Shown here one piece after another: positions 52,293 to 60,593 of a stretch of DNA of 64,000 nucleotides (its first letter is position 1; each line of letters opens with the position of its first letter). The notes beneath the pieces were generated by a model. It was not told the origin of the DNA and did no database searches. It saw only the letters and a program-made list of their open reading frames with translations. The DNA is taken from contig JAGPEN010000001.1 of NCBI GenBank assembly GCA_018057035.1, positions 1 to 64,000 of the forward strand, written 5' to 3'. The stretch comes from Aminivibrio sp. (GTDB lineage: Bacteria > Synergistota > Synergistia > Synergistales > Aminobacteriaceae). The translations under genes were made by a program, and so were the position numbers.

Positions 52293-53394
52293 ATGGCGAT
52301 AACTTCGAACGCCACTGTTCTGGAGGAACTGCGGGCTTTGAGAAAAGACCTGCAGGACAGTCTTTGACCTGGATTCAATAAGAGAAAGAAAAGAGAAACT
52401 GGAGGCTTCCGCATCGGCTCAGGATTTCTGGAATCGGGATGACTGCCATGTTGTCACCAGGGAAATTGCAAAGCTCCAACAGAAGCTGGATACCTGGGAC
52501 AGGGTGGATGGTATTTTTCAGGATCTGACCGTTCTCTCGGATATGCTTTCTGAAACGGACGACGAAGAACTCCAGAACGAGTTTACAGCTACATCGGCAC
52601 AGTTCAGGAAAATCATCGAAAAAGAGCAGCTTCTTCTGCTGCTTTCCGAAGAATATGACGGCAACAACGCAATCCTCAGCGTCCACGCCGGTTCAGGCGG
52701 ACTGGACTCCCAGGACTGGGCGGAGATGCTTCTCAGGCTTTTCCTCCGCTGGGCGGAAAGGGAAGACTTCAAGACCAAAATTCTTGAAATCCTCCAGGAC
52801 GAGGAAGCTGGAATCAAGAGCGCCACCGTACTTGTGGAGGGAGAATTTGCCTACGGTTACCTGAAGTCGGAAAAAGGGGTTCACCGCCTTGTCAGAATCT
52901 CTCCATTCGATGCGGCCAGGCGCCGCCATACGAGCTTCGCTTCTGTGGATGTGGCACCGGAGCTGCCTGATGACGTGGAGATCGAGATTCGCCCCGAGGA
53001 TCTGAAAATGGACACCTACAGAGCGAGCGGGGCGGGAGGACAGTATGTCAACAGGACGGATTCCGCCGTGAGGATAACCCATCTTCCGACCGGAATAATC
53101 GTCGCCTGCCAGAACGAAAGGTCCCAGCACATGAACAGGCAGACCGCCATGCAGGTACTGCGAAGCAAACTATTCGAGAGGGCCTGGCAGGAAAGGCAGC
53201 AGGAACTCCTGACAATTCAGGGAGAAAAGAAGGAAATCAGCTGGGGAAGTCAAATACGAAGCTATGTTCTTCATCCCTACACCCTGGTGAAAGATCACCG
53301 GACAGGACACGAAACAGGAAACGTTCAGGCTGTTCTCGACGGCGATATTGACGAGTTTATCATGAATTTTCTGCGCTGGAAGAAACAGAACTGA
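52293..53394 (+). CDS. prfB: peptide chain release factor 2, with programmed +1 frameshift
   Basis: RF2 reads UGA and UAA stop codons. Translation starts at the ATG at 52293 (GAGGGGG upstream), reads 24 codons, and meets TGA at 52365-52367 in the context CTT-TGA-C, the classic prfB slippery site. A +1 shift (coding parts 52292+1 to 52364 and 52366 to 53394) gives a 366-residue protein. The body has RISPFDAARRRHTSFASV (SPF codon-recognition motif) and SGAGGQYVNRTDSAV (GGQ). Without the shift only a 24-residue peptide results. Low RF2 raises shifting, so the gene is self-regulated. It heads a long plus-strand run. Confidence 0.96.
52354..52368 (+). promoter_or_regulatory. programmed +1 frameshift site of prfB
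   Basis: CTT TGA C (52362-52368) with an AGGA Shine-Dalgarno-like element at 52354-52357 a few bases upstream. The frame after slippage (CTT GAC CTG GAT) continues RF2 without a break. Confidence 0.93.
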
Positions 53395-53421
53395 CGATTC
53401 TTATTCGGGAGGATTAAGCCC

Positions 53422-55275
53422 ATGAAGCCTGTTCGATGTTTTTTGTTTCTCCTCGTGTCGGTCGTTCTGCTGGCTCTCTCTGCAGAGGCTGCTCCTTTCA
53501 AGCCGTCCGAACCCTTTTTGAGGACATCTTCGCTCAGGCCGGGAATGAAGGGATACGCACTGACAGTCATCTCCGGACGGGAGATACTCCGATTTCCTGT
53601 AGAAATCGTCAGCATCATTCCCAGAAAAGGATCTCCAAAAAACCTCATTATGGTACGGGCTTCCGGTTCCGTGATATCCAAAACCGGAGGAATAGCGGCC
53701 GGAATGAGCGGCAGCCCTGTTTACGTAAACGGCAAACTCATAGGCGCCGTGGGCTACGGCTGGAACTTCAGCGATCACAACCTCGGCCTTGTGACTCCCT
53801 TTGAAGACATGGCATCGGTGTGGGACTGGCCGGAAAAAAAAATTTCCCTGCCAGGTCTTCCTCCCTCGGGATCCGAACCTGATGATGAAGACGGCAAGGG
53901 AAAAGAAAAGACTCCGCCCCGGAATGGGGCTCCGGAGAAAAACGGCAGCGTAAATACGGATGGTCCCGTTCTGAAAGGAGAGGTTTCGCCTCTTTTCATC
54001 GATGGAATCAGCCAAAGAACGGCGACGGAAATTACGACCCTCCTTGGGAAGGAGCGCTTTATACCGAGCGGGAGCTTTCCCGGCGACATACCGGTCGAGA
54101 TGAATGCCAGGCTTGTTCCCGGAGAAGCGATAACCGTCCTCCTCGCCTGGGGGGATGTAACCATAGGGTCCACGGGAACTCTCACTGCGGTCGCACCGGA
54201 CGGCCGGTTCATAGGGTTCGCTCACCCCTTCCTCGGGCGGGGAGCCGTAAATTACCCCGTTGCCCGGGCGTATATCCATAATGTTGTGCCCAGCATCGAG
54301 GCACCCTTTAAGGTGGCCAGTCCCCTCAGGATCGTCGGAACGGTGACCCATGACAGGCCCCAGGCAATTGGAGGGAGAATCGGCTATTTCACCCCCTCCG
54401 TTTCAGGGACACTCAATTTTTCGGACACCGACAGAAAATCCGGAGGGAACAAACGGTTCCATTTCGTGCCCGATCCTTTCATGGGAGCCAAGATTTCCGC
54501 AGGTATTTTCACAGGCCTTATCGACGATCTCTGGGGAAGAAAAGGACAGGGGACCGCAGTTTTCACCCTGACGGTGCACGGAAGGGGCCTGGGGCAGGGG
54601 TGGACCCGGAAGAACATGTTCTTCTCCGACAGCGACCTTGCAGCCGACGCACTAAAGGAAACCGCTGAACTTCTCGATGTCATCTTCCTCAATCCCTTTG
54701 CTGAAGTCTACCCCCTCGGCGTGACGGTCTCGGCGGAATTCACGGAAGAGCCAAGGCTCATGTTCATAGAAGGCATCGAGGTCAAGGGGGATTCGTTCTC
54801 CGCGGGAGACACTGTCGAGGTGGAAGTTAACCTTCGGCCTTACCGGAAAAAACAGGTGAAAAAAACCTTCAAAATTGTCATACCGAAAGATGCCGACGGG
54901 TTTTGCGAAATCCTTGTCCGGGGCGGGGGGATTGAACCTCTCCACCAGTCTGCCGTTGTCCAGGGATGGAAGACCATCGCCAACTTCCGCCAGATGTTTA
55001 CGGAGATGTCGGCCCTGGAAACCAATAACGAACTGATTATTGAATTCAACTACGAAAAAGTATCCAAACGGGGGAAGGACCGGAAGGATTCCGACGATCC
55101 GGTTTCCAAGGAAGAGCAGGAGCTATTAAGCGAGATGAAGAAGCGGCGGCTGGAGGACGGGACCCTCCAGATTTTCAAATCGGAATTCGTTGTGGAGGGA
55201 CTGCTCAGAAAGATCGTGGACGTGAAACCCGACAATGGAAAAAACGGTGATCAGCAAGAAGATGAGGAGGAATAA
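53422..55275 (+). CDS. secreted SpoIVB-like protein with S55-type peptidase domain
   Basis: The 617-residue protein has a signal peptide (hydrophobic CFLFLLVSVVLLALS, cleavage likely near AEA, residue 24). Residues about 85-115 read SKTGGIAAGMSGSPVYVNGKLIGAVGYGW, containing the GMSGSP serine of the S55/SpoIVB family, and TSSLRPGMKGYALTV and IGSTGTLTAVAPDGRFIGFAHPF resemble the rest of that fold. SpoIVB acts in sporulation signalling, which is not expected in this organism, so a different secreted or periplasmic task is likely. A charged linker (about 150-185) and an acidic tail are present. It lies between prfB and tmk. I infer protease function from motif only. Confidence 0.72.
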   Translation: MKPVRCFLFLLVSVVLLALSAEAAPFKPSEPFLRTSSLRPGMKGYALTVISGREILRFPVEIVSIIPRKGSPKNLIMVRASGSVISKTGGIAAGMSGSPVYVNGKLIGAVGYGWNFSDHNLGLVTPFEDMASVWDWPEKKISLPGLPPSGSEPDDEDGKGKEKTPPRNGAPEKNGSVNTDGPVLKGEVSPLFIDGISQRTATEITTLLGKERFIPSGSFPGDIPVEMNARLVPGEAITVLLAWGDVTIGSTGTLTAVAPDGRFIGFAHPFLGRGAVNYPVARAYIHNVVPSIEAPFKVASPLRIVGTVTHDRPQAIGGRIGYFTPSVSGTLNFSDTDRKSGGNKRFHFVPDPFMGAKISAGIFTGLIDDLWGRKGQGTAVFTLTVHGRGLGQGWTRKNMFFSDSDLAADALKETAELLDVIFLNPFAEVYPLGVTVSAEFTEEPRLMFIEGIEVKGDSFSAGDTVEVEVNLRPYRKKQVKKTFKIVIPKDADGFCEILVRGGGIEPLHQSAVVQGWKTIANFRQMFTEMSALETNNELIIEFNYEKVSKRGKDRKDSDDPVSKEEQELLSEMKKRRLEDGTLQIFKSEFVVEGLLRKIVDVKPDNGKNGDQQEDEEE

Positions 55276-55279
55276 GGGA

Positions 55280-55891
55280 GTGTTTCTCACCCTTGAAGGT
55301 ATCGACGGATGCGGCAAAACAACCCAGGCCCGCATCCTGGCCGGGAACCTGGCTTTACGGTTCGGAAGGGAAGTAGTTCTCTGGACAAAAGAACCGGGAG
55401 GATGGCCGGGGGGGGAGAAAATCAGGGAACTTCTCCTGGAACATGGAATGCAGCACCCCTTGAGCGAACTTTTTCTTTTTCTCGCCGACCGGTGCGAGCA
55501 TATCAGGAGGGAAGTCGAACCTGCACTCTCTTCAGGACGGATCGTCGTCTGCGAAAGATACACCGATTCCACCCTCGCCTACCAGTCATGGGGGCGGGGA
55601 ATTTCCCCTGAAAAGATCGAAGAGCTGTTCCGCTGGTGCCGCTTTCCCGTCCCTGACCTGACCTTCTGGATTGATTTGCCCCCGGGGAAAGCCTATCATA
55701 GAGTTTCCCGCCGGGGAGGCCCGGACCGAATGGAAGAGGAAGGGACATCCTTTCTGGAAAAAGTCCGCGAGGGTTTTCTTTTTCTTTCCCGCCGGGAACC
55801 GGAGCGAATAGTTTCGCTGGACGGAACCAACGACATTGAGGCTATCGCCCGGGAGATTCAACGTAGGGTGGAGGTGTTTCTTTCCCCTTGA
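55280..55891 (+). CDS. tmk: thymidylate kinase
   Basis: Tmk phosphorylates dTMP. The 203-residue protein starts VFLTLEGIDGCGKTTQARIL, with the P-loop at residues about 7-16, followed by EPGGWPGGEKIRELLLE (the family DR-type region), ADRCEHI, and CERYTDSTLAYQSWGRG. The start at GTG 55280 has AGGAGG nine bases ahead; ATGs at 55235 and 55262 are in frame but overlap the previous gene. yaaR begins in its stop codon. Confidence 0.95.
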   Translation: MFLTLEGIDGCGKTTQARILAGNLALRFGREVVLWTKEPGGWPGGEKIRELLLEHGMQHPLSELFLFLADRCEHIRREVEPALSSGRIVVCERYTDSTLAYQSWGRGISPEKIEELFRWCRFPVPDLTFWIDLPPGKAYHRVSRRGGPDRMEEEGTSFLEKVREGFLFLSRREPERIVSLDGTNDIEAIAREIQRRVEVFLSP

Positions 55892-56325
55892 AGGTCAAGA
55901 AAAAAGCCGAAGAACGCATTTCCGGAGGAGAATCGGGATTTCAGGCAAAGAAAAAAGGACTTCTTTCCCCTTCCCGGGAAAGTGAATTCCGCCCTTTTTC
56001 CCAGTCCCTTGAAGATGCCGAGACCCGGGAACTCATCGAAAAACTGGATATCTTCGGCAGGAAGCTGACGCACTTTCCTGCGGAAAATACTCTTCTTCAG
56101 TACAGAAACCTGGTGAAAGAACTCCTTCGAAGGGCAATCACCGGCCTCCGTGTCAGAAGGGACATGAAATGGAGGCGCAATGACCGGAATCTTTTCGTAA
56201 CAGTGGAGAAAGTTGAATCCATCATGGCGGAGCTGGAGGGCGTTTTTCAGAGAGAAGGGGAAAGGACCCGCATGTTTCAGCTCATGGAAGAGGTGAAGGG
56301 ATGTCTCATCTCCCTGCTTCTTTGA
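55888..56325 (+). CDS. YaaR/DUF327 family protein
   Basis: The 145-residue basic protein has LIEKLDIFGRKLTHFPAENTLLQYRNLVKELLRRAI and LFVTVEKVESIMAELEGVF, matching DUF327 (YaaR). In Bacillus the gene lies between tmk and holB, as here. The function is unknown. Start is a TTG at 55888 that overlaps the tmk stop. It is overlapped by holB at its end. Confidence 0.85.
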   Translation: MKVKKKAEERISGGESGFQAKKKGLLSPSRESEFRPFSQSLEDAETRELIEKLDIFGRKLTHFPAENTLLQYRNLVKELLRRAITGLRVRRDMKWRRNDRNLFVTVEKVESIMAELEGVFQREGERTRMFQLMEEVKGCLISLLL

Positions 56326-57071
56326 CTGCCTCCGAATCCTGGGGAAGGCTCCGCTCCCTCGCCGCTCTCGATCGCTTTCCCCATTGCGTTGTTCTGTCAA
56401 TACCCGAGGAGCTTCACGGATCCGTCGCCAGGGAGATTGCGGAAATCGTTCTCTGCCTGAACCGGACAGGAGGCGACGACTGCAATGCCTGCAGGGCATG
56501 GTCCGGGGAAGAGCACCCTGACCTCGTCCGTGGCGGTGAACCAGGGAAGGCTCCCGCCATCGATGCCTGCAGGGACCTCATACGGGCTATGGCATACCGC
56601 CCGGTGGTTTCAAAAAAACGCTGCGCCATAATATTTTCTGCGGAACGCATGCTTTTGCCTGCGGCAAACAGCCTTTTGAAACTTGCGGAAGAACCGCCGG
56701 AATACGGAGTTCTTTTTTTCCTCGTTTCAGAGGAAGAGTCTTTGCTCCCCACGCTGAAAAGCAGGGCTTGGGCGGTTTCCCTCCAGGGAGTGGGGAGGAG
56801 GGGAAAAAAGCCATCTCCATCGACACAGGAAGAATGGAGCAGGTGGGTGGAGAAAAACAGCGGCGTTGAGATCGATGATCTGATTCCTCAACTCGAACCA
56901 TGGATCCGTTATCTCGTGGAATCCGGTGACCACGAAGGCGCAGGAAAAATGGAGCGCCTGCGGATTTTACTGGAAACCAGGCGTCTTTCCCGAACCATGG
57001 CTCTTGATTTTACAGTGTTGGCTCTCAAGGAGGGTATTGCTTTTGAGCATTTTTTTGGCGATTTTTGGTAA
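56301..57071 (+). CDS. holB: DNA polymerase III delta' subunit
   Basis: Delta' is part of the clamp loader. The 256-residue protein shows CLNRTGGDDCNACRAWSGEEHPDLV (about 50-75; a zinc-like block in which the fourth Cys is missing), then KKRCAIIFSAERMLLPAANSLLKLAEEPPEYGVLFFLVSE (about 105-144), diagnostic for delta'. As usual it has no Walker A. It overlaps yaaR by 25 bases and yaaT by 29 bases, the conserved order. Confidence 0.9.
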   Translation: MSHLPASLTASESWGRLRSLAALDRFPHCVVLSIPEELHGSVAREIAEIVLCLNRTGGDDCNACRAWSGEEHPDLVRGGEPGKAPAIDACRDLIRAMAYRPVVSKKRCAIIFSAERMLLPAANSLLKLAEEPPEYGVLFFLVSEEESLLPTLKSRAWAVSLQGVGRRGKKPSPSTQEEWSRWVEKNSGVEIDDLIPQLEPWIRYLVESGDHEGAGKMERLRILLETRRLSRTMALDFTVLALKEGIAFEHFFGDFW

Positions 57072-58365
57072 ACCAAGGTATCTCGGCCTTCTCGACCTCC
57101 AGGAACCGGTACCTCCGCGAGGTGCCTGGCTTGTGACGGAAACGATGAGGGGAACGGAACTCTCCCTTCTGGGCGGTCCTCTTTCCCCCGAACAGGAAGA
57201 ACGATACAGGAATTCATGCAGCGACGATTCTTCGGACAGCCAAGTGAAAGGGGGAGAACCTCCGCTTCAGGAAATAACTTTTGTCCGGGAAGCGACGGCG
57301 GAAGATATGAAAGACGCCGAAGCAGAGCGCGAGGAGGAAAACTCGGTCCTCCTGAAAGCGAGGGAGCTTCTTCGAAACCACAATCTCTCCATGAAACTCG
57401 TGGATGTTGAATTCCTCCTCGACAGAAAAAAACTCTTCTTCTATTTTACCTCGGAACAGAGAGTCGACTTCAGAGCCTTCGTCCGGGACCTGGCGAAAGA
57501 ATTTAAAACCAGGATAGAACTCAGGCAGATCGGCGTGCGAGATGAAGCCAAAGCGGTTAAGGGACTGGCTCCCTGCGGGCAGAGGTGCTGCTGCAGCTAT
57601 TGGCTTCACCGGTTTACCCCCATCTGCATCAAAATGGTGAAGGAACAGAACCTTGCGCTGAATCCCACAAAGATTTCGGGTATCTGCGGTAGGCTGATGT
57701 GCTGCATGTCCTACGAACACCACCTGTACGGAGAATTGTGGAAGGGACTGCCCAACCCCGGTTCCAAGCTCAGAACGCCGGCCGGTACATACCTTACCGA
57801 CGGTGTCGATCTTTCAAGCCAGTCCGTCCGGATCAGGACTCCGGAAGGAAAGGAGATCCTTGTCAAAACAGCAGAATTTCAGCGGTTTAAAGAAACCGTC
57901 ATGGAAGGGAGCCCCTGGGAAGAAACCGGCCTGAAGGAAACCAGAAGCCTACGGGACGACAGTTTCCGGCAGGGAAGAAAAAAGACAGCTGAACCCAGGG
58001 AGGAAACGACTGGAGAAAAAACTGCTCCCTCCCGCCAGGAGAGGCGAAAAACGGAGGAGAAAGCCCTTCCGGAACAGGCAAAAGAAAAGGAAAGCACCCC
58101 CCAGGCGGCACCAGCGAAGAAAAAAAGACGAAGAAAGAGAAAGCCATCCGGAGGTGAAAAGTCCGAGGCTCCGATGGCTCCTTCTCCGGAAATACCATCC
58201 CCTGCAGCTGAAAAACCAATACAACAGCAGGGGCAGGAAGGTAAACCGACCGACGCGCAGAAGAAAAAGAAACCGAACAGCAGGCGCCGGCGCTCCCAAA
58301 AGGGAAACAGGGATACGGCCCAACAGGGGCAGAATACCAACAGCAGCTCTTCTCCGGAGGTGTAG
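57043..58365 (+). CDS. PSP1 domain protein (YaaT/RicT-like) with basic C-terminal tail
   Basis: The core (residues about 1-275) is a PSP1 domain: IFGKPRYLGLLDL at the start, then IELRQIGVRDEAKAVKGLAPCGQRCCCSYWL (about 161-191) and ICGRLMCCMSYEHHLYGEL, with the Cys clusters typical of YaaT. In Bacillus YaaT is part of the RicAFT complex acting on RNA cleavage and development. The TTG start at 57043 has AAGGAGGG eight bases upstream. A Lys/Arg/Pro/Gln-rich tail of about 150 residues (from about 290) is unusual. ftsY follows. Confidence 0.88.
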   Translation: MSIFLAIFGKPRYLGLLDLQEPVPPRGAWLVTETMRGTELSLLGGPLSPEQEERYRNSCSDDSSDSQVKGGEPPLQEITFVREATAEDMKDAEAEREEENSVLLKARELLRNHNLSMKLVDVEFLLDRKKLFFYFTSEQRVDFRAFVRDLAKEFKTRIELRQIGVRDEAKAVKGLAPCGQRCCCSYWLHRFTPICIKMVKEQNLALNPTKISGICGRLMCCMSYEHHLYGELWKGLPNPGSKLRTPAGTYLTDGVDLSSQSVRIRTPEGKEILVKTAEFQRFKETVMEGSPWEETGLKETRSLRDDSFRQGRKKTAEPREETTGEKTAPSRQERRKTEEKALPEQAKEKESTPQAAPAKKKRRRKRKPSGGEKSEAPMAPSPEIPSPAAEKPIQQQGQEGKPTDAQKKKKPNSRRRRSQKGNRDTAQQGQNTNSSSSPEV

Positions 58366-58371
58366 AACGGC

Positions 58372-59313
58372 GTGGCTTTTTATGAAAGGTTGAAACAGGG
58401 GCTGAAAGGCGTCCGGGAACGATGGAGCGGAGGACTGTCTCTTCTTTTTTCGGGAGGCGTTGTGGATGACGCTTTCTGGGAGAATCTCGAAGAAATACTC
58501 ATCAGCGGCGATGTGGGAGTGGACCTGACGCTCCGTCTTATTGATTCACTGAAGAAAGACTCCAGGGAAAAGAGGATCGGCAAACCCGAAGACCTTTTCA
58601 GGCTGTTCGAGGAGATGATTTCGTCCCGGCTGCTTGCCGTACCGTCTATGGGGGAGCCCCTCCCCGTCACTCCGCCTTCCCCCACGGTCATCCTCCTCGT
58701 GGGGGTCAACGGAAGCGGCAAAACTACAACGGCGGGAAAACTCGCTTCACGGTGGACGAAGGAAGGGAAAAAAGTGATATTTGCCGCAGCGGACACTTTC
58801 CGTGCCGCTGCCATCGAACAGCTGAAAGTGTGGGGAGACCGGTCCGGAGTTCGCGTCATTTCCCAGCAGCACGGCAGTGACGCCGCCGCCGTGGCTTTTG
58901 ACGCCCTCCAGGCTGCAAAGGCCTCCGGGGCGGATGCACTCATTGTGGATACGGCCGGAAGACTTCATTCAAAGCACAATCTCATGGAGGAACTCGGGAA
59001 AATCCACAGGGTCCTTGACAAGGAAAAAGGAGACTCCCGGATGGAAGTGCTGCTTGTTCTTGACTCCGTCATGGGGCAAAACGGCCTTGCACAGGCGGAA
59101 ACGTTCAACAAAATGCTCCCCCTGACCGGCGTCGTGCTCACAAAATACGACAACACCGCCAAGGGAGGCATCATCCTTGCCATCGCCCACAACCTGAAGA
59201 TTCCGGTGCGCTATGTCGGCCTGGGAGAAGGTGAAGACGACCTCCGTGCATTCGACGTTCATGAGTTTGTAAAAGCCCTCATGGGAGATGACGGTCATGG
59301 GCAGGGAAAGTAA
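58372..59313 (+). CDS. ftsY: signal recognition particle receptor FtsY
   Basis: FtsY docks the SRP-ribosome complex at the membrane. The 313-residue protein has an N helical domain and the G domain: LLVGVNGSGKTTTAGKLA (P-loop, about residue 108), AADTFRAAAIEQL, VDTAGRL and TKYDNTAKGG. It lacks the long acidic A domain, like many non-enterobacterial forms. GTG start at 58372 with GGAGGTG upstream. A gene overlaps its end by 17-26 bases. Confidence 0.97.
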   Translation: MAFYERLKQGLKGVRERWSGGLSLLFSGGVVDDAFWENLEEILISGDVGVDLTLRLIDSLKKDSREKRIGKPEDLFRLFEEMISSRLLAVPSMGEPLPVTPPSPTVILLVGVNGSGKTTTAGKLASRWTKEGKKVIFAAADTFRAAAIEQLKVWGDRSGVRVISQQHGSDAAAVAFDALQAAKASGADALIVDTAGRLHSKHNLMEELGKIHRVLDKEKGDSRMEVLLVLDSVMGQNGLAQAETFNKMLPLTGVVLTKYDNTAKGGIILAIAHNLKIPVRYVGLGEGEDDLRAFDVHEFVKALMGDDGHGQGK

Positions 59314-60070
59314 ACGAACCACCCGCCGGCGAAAAGTGGAAAAAACCGGTGTGACCCTTTCGGAGCTTCTTCGGGATCTCTACCTCCACGGCATAGATTT
59401 CTGCCTTTTGTATTCCCCCATTGAGGGGCATCCTGTCTTTTCAAAGGATCAGATCATCTCCGTGCTGGAAAAGGGGGAAGGGGAAAGAAGCATAAGCGAA
59501 CTGACAACGCTTTGCTCATCCTTTTCCCCCCTGGAAGACCTTCTCAAAAAGAACGTCCTGTGTAAACAGGAGAAACTTTTTGTTCTGAAGGATGCCGACC
59601 TGAGGATTCTTCCGGTCTCCTCCATCGTTGAAATGTCCGGAGCGGACATCGGAACCGGTGTCCCCCTCTGGTGGGATGCCCCGCTTCCATTGGTTTCCTG
59701 GGCGGAAGGACGGTTCTCCGCCAACAGAAAAGCATCCGAACTCCTTGACGGCATCACTGTTCCCCGGGGTGATGAGTCTGAATTCCTCCGGGAACTCCCT
59801 GGAGGAAAATGTTTTCTGTTCAGGGAGATCTATCCCTGCGTATTTCTTGTGGATGATGTCTCTGAAGATATGGGCAACGCAAAAGAAATGACCTGGTGGG
59901 CGGCGGTAGGGAAAGCCTTTGTTTCGCGCCTCAGGGGGAAAGGTTTTTCCGTGGAGAAGATGTCGGAAGCCCCTCCTTCCGCAGTTGATGAAAGGGATGA
60001 AATCCTGGCCTGTGTCTGGGACGATGATATCCTGGGATTTCTGAAGGTGAAGGATGGAAAGAAAATCTGA
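59297..60070 (+). CDS. unrecognised protein, 257 residues
   Basis: I do not recognise this protein. It begins within ftsY; I favour the ATG at 59297 (GGGAG nine bases upstream), with another in frame at 59288. The N-terminus is basic (ESKRTTRRRKVEK); the rest is soluble with no signal peptide or repeat. It contains HGIDFCLLYSPIEGHPVFS and FREIYPCVFLVDDVSED, and a Trp pair in TWWAAVGKAF. It overlaps the DUF4416 gene by 17 bases, so it is translationally coupled to it. Coupling to a DUF4416 gene before purB is the only clue to role. Confidence 0.75.
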   Translation: MGRESKRTTRRRKVEKTGVTLSELLRDLYLHGIDFCLLYSPIEGHPVFSKDQIISVLEKGEGERSISELTTLCSSFSPLEDLLKKNVLCKQEKLFVLKDADLRILPVSSIVEMSGADIGTGVPLWWDAPLPLVSWAEGRFSANRKASELLDGITVPRGDESEFLRELPGGKCFLFREIYPCVFLVDDVSEDMGNAKEMTWWAAVGKAFVSRLRGKGFSVEKMSEAPPSAVDERDEILACVWDDDILGFLKVKDGKKI

Positions 60071-60593
60071 CGGCACTTTTTTTTATCCAGTAAAACTGAT
60101 CACAGGGGTTCTTTATCCGGACGAAACACGCTGGCGGTGGGTTGAGGAAAAGCTATCCGCCCTTTGGGGAACCCCGGAACTGATAAGTTCTGAGTTCCTT
60201 TTTACAGTCACGGATTATTACAAAGATATTTCTCCTGTCCTGTACCGCCGGTTTCTTTCATTTCAGGGCCTTCGGGACGGAGGAGACCTACCGAGGTGGA
60301 AATGGACCGCCTGCCGCCTCGAGAGCGAGAGCGGTTTACAGAGAACGGTGAACATCGACCCCGGATACGTGAACGGAGCACGTCTGGTGCTTGCGTCGAC
60401 GAAGGACCACGCCCACAGGGTATACATCGGAGACGGAATTCACGGAGAAGTTACCCTCCGTTTCATGCATAAAAAATGGGAGCCTTTTGACTGCACCTTT
60501 CCCGATTTTGCTCAGGGTCTGTACGACGAGTTTCTTTCAGCCGTCAGAAAACAATGGGTCCAGGAAATGGAATCGAGGAGGAACATACAATGA
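60054..60593 (+). CDS. DUF4416 family protein
   Basis: The 179-residue protein shows the DUF4416 pattern: PVKLITGVLYPDETRWRWVEEKL near the start, FLFTVTDYYKDISPVLYRRFLSFQGL, then VNIDPGYVNGARLVLASTKDHAHRVYIGDGIHGEVTLRF with the strongly conserved LASTKD-HR block. The function is unknown; some family members are labelled GTP-binding without experiment. It overlaps its upstream neighbour and purB (ATGA-type overlap), so it is probably in the same transcript as purB. Confidence 0.87.
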   Translation: MERKSDGTFFYPVKLITGVLYPDETRWRWVEEKLSALWGTPELISSEFLFTVTDYYKDISPVLYRRFLSFQGLRDGGDLPRWKWTACRLESESGLQRTVNIDPGYVNGARLVLASTKDHAHRVYIGDGIHGEVTLRFMHKKWEPFDCTFPDFAQGLYDEFLSAVRKQWVQEMESRRNIQ

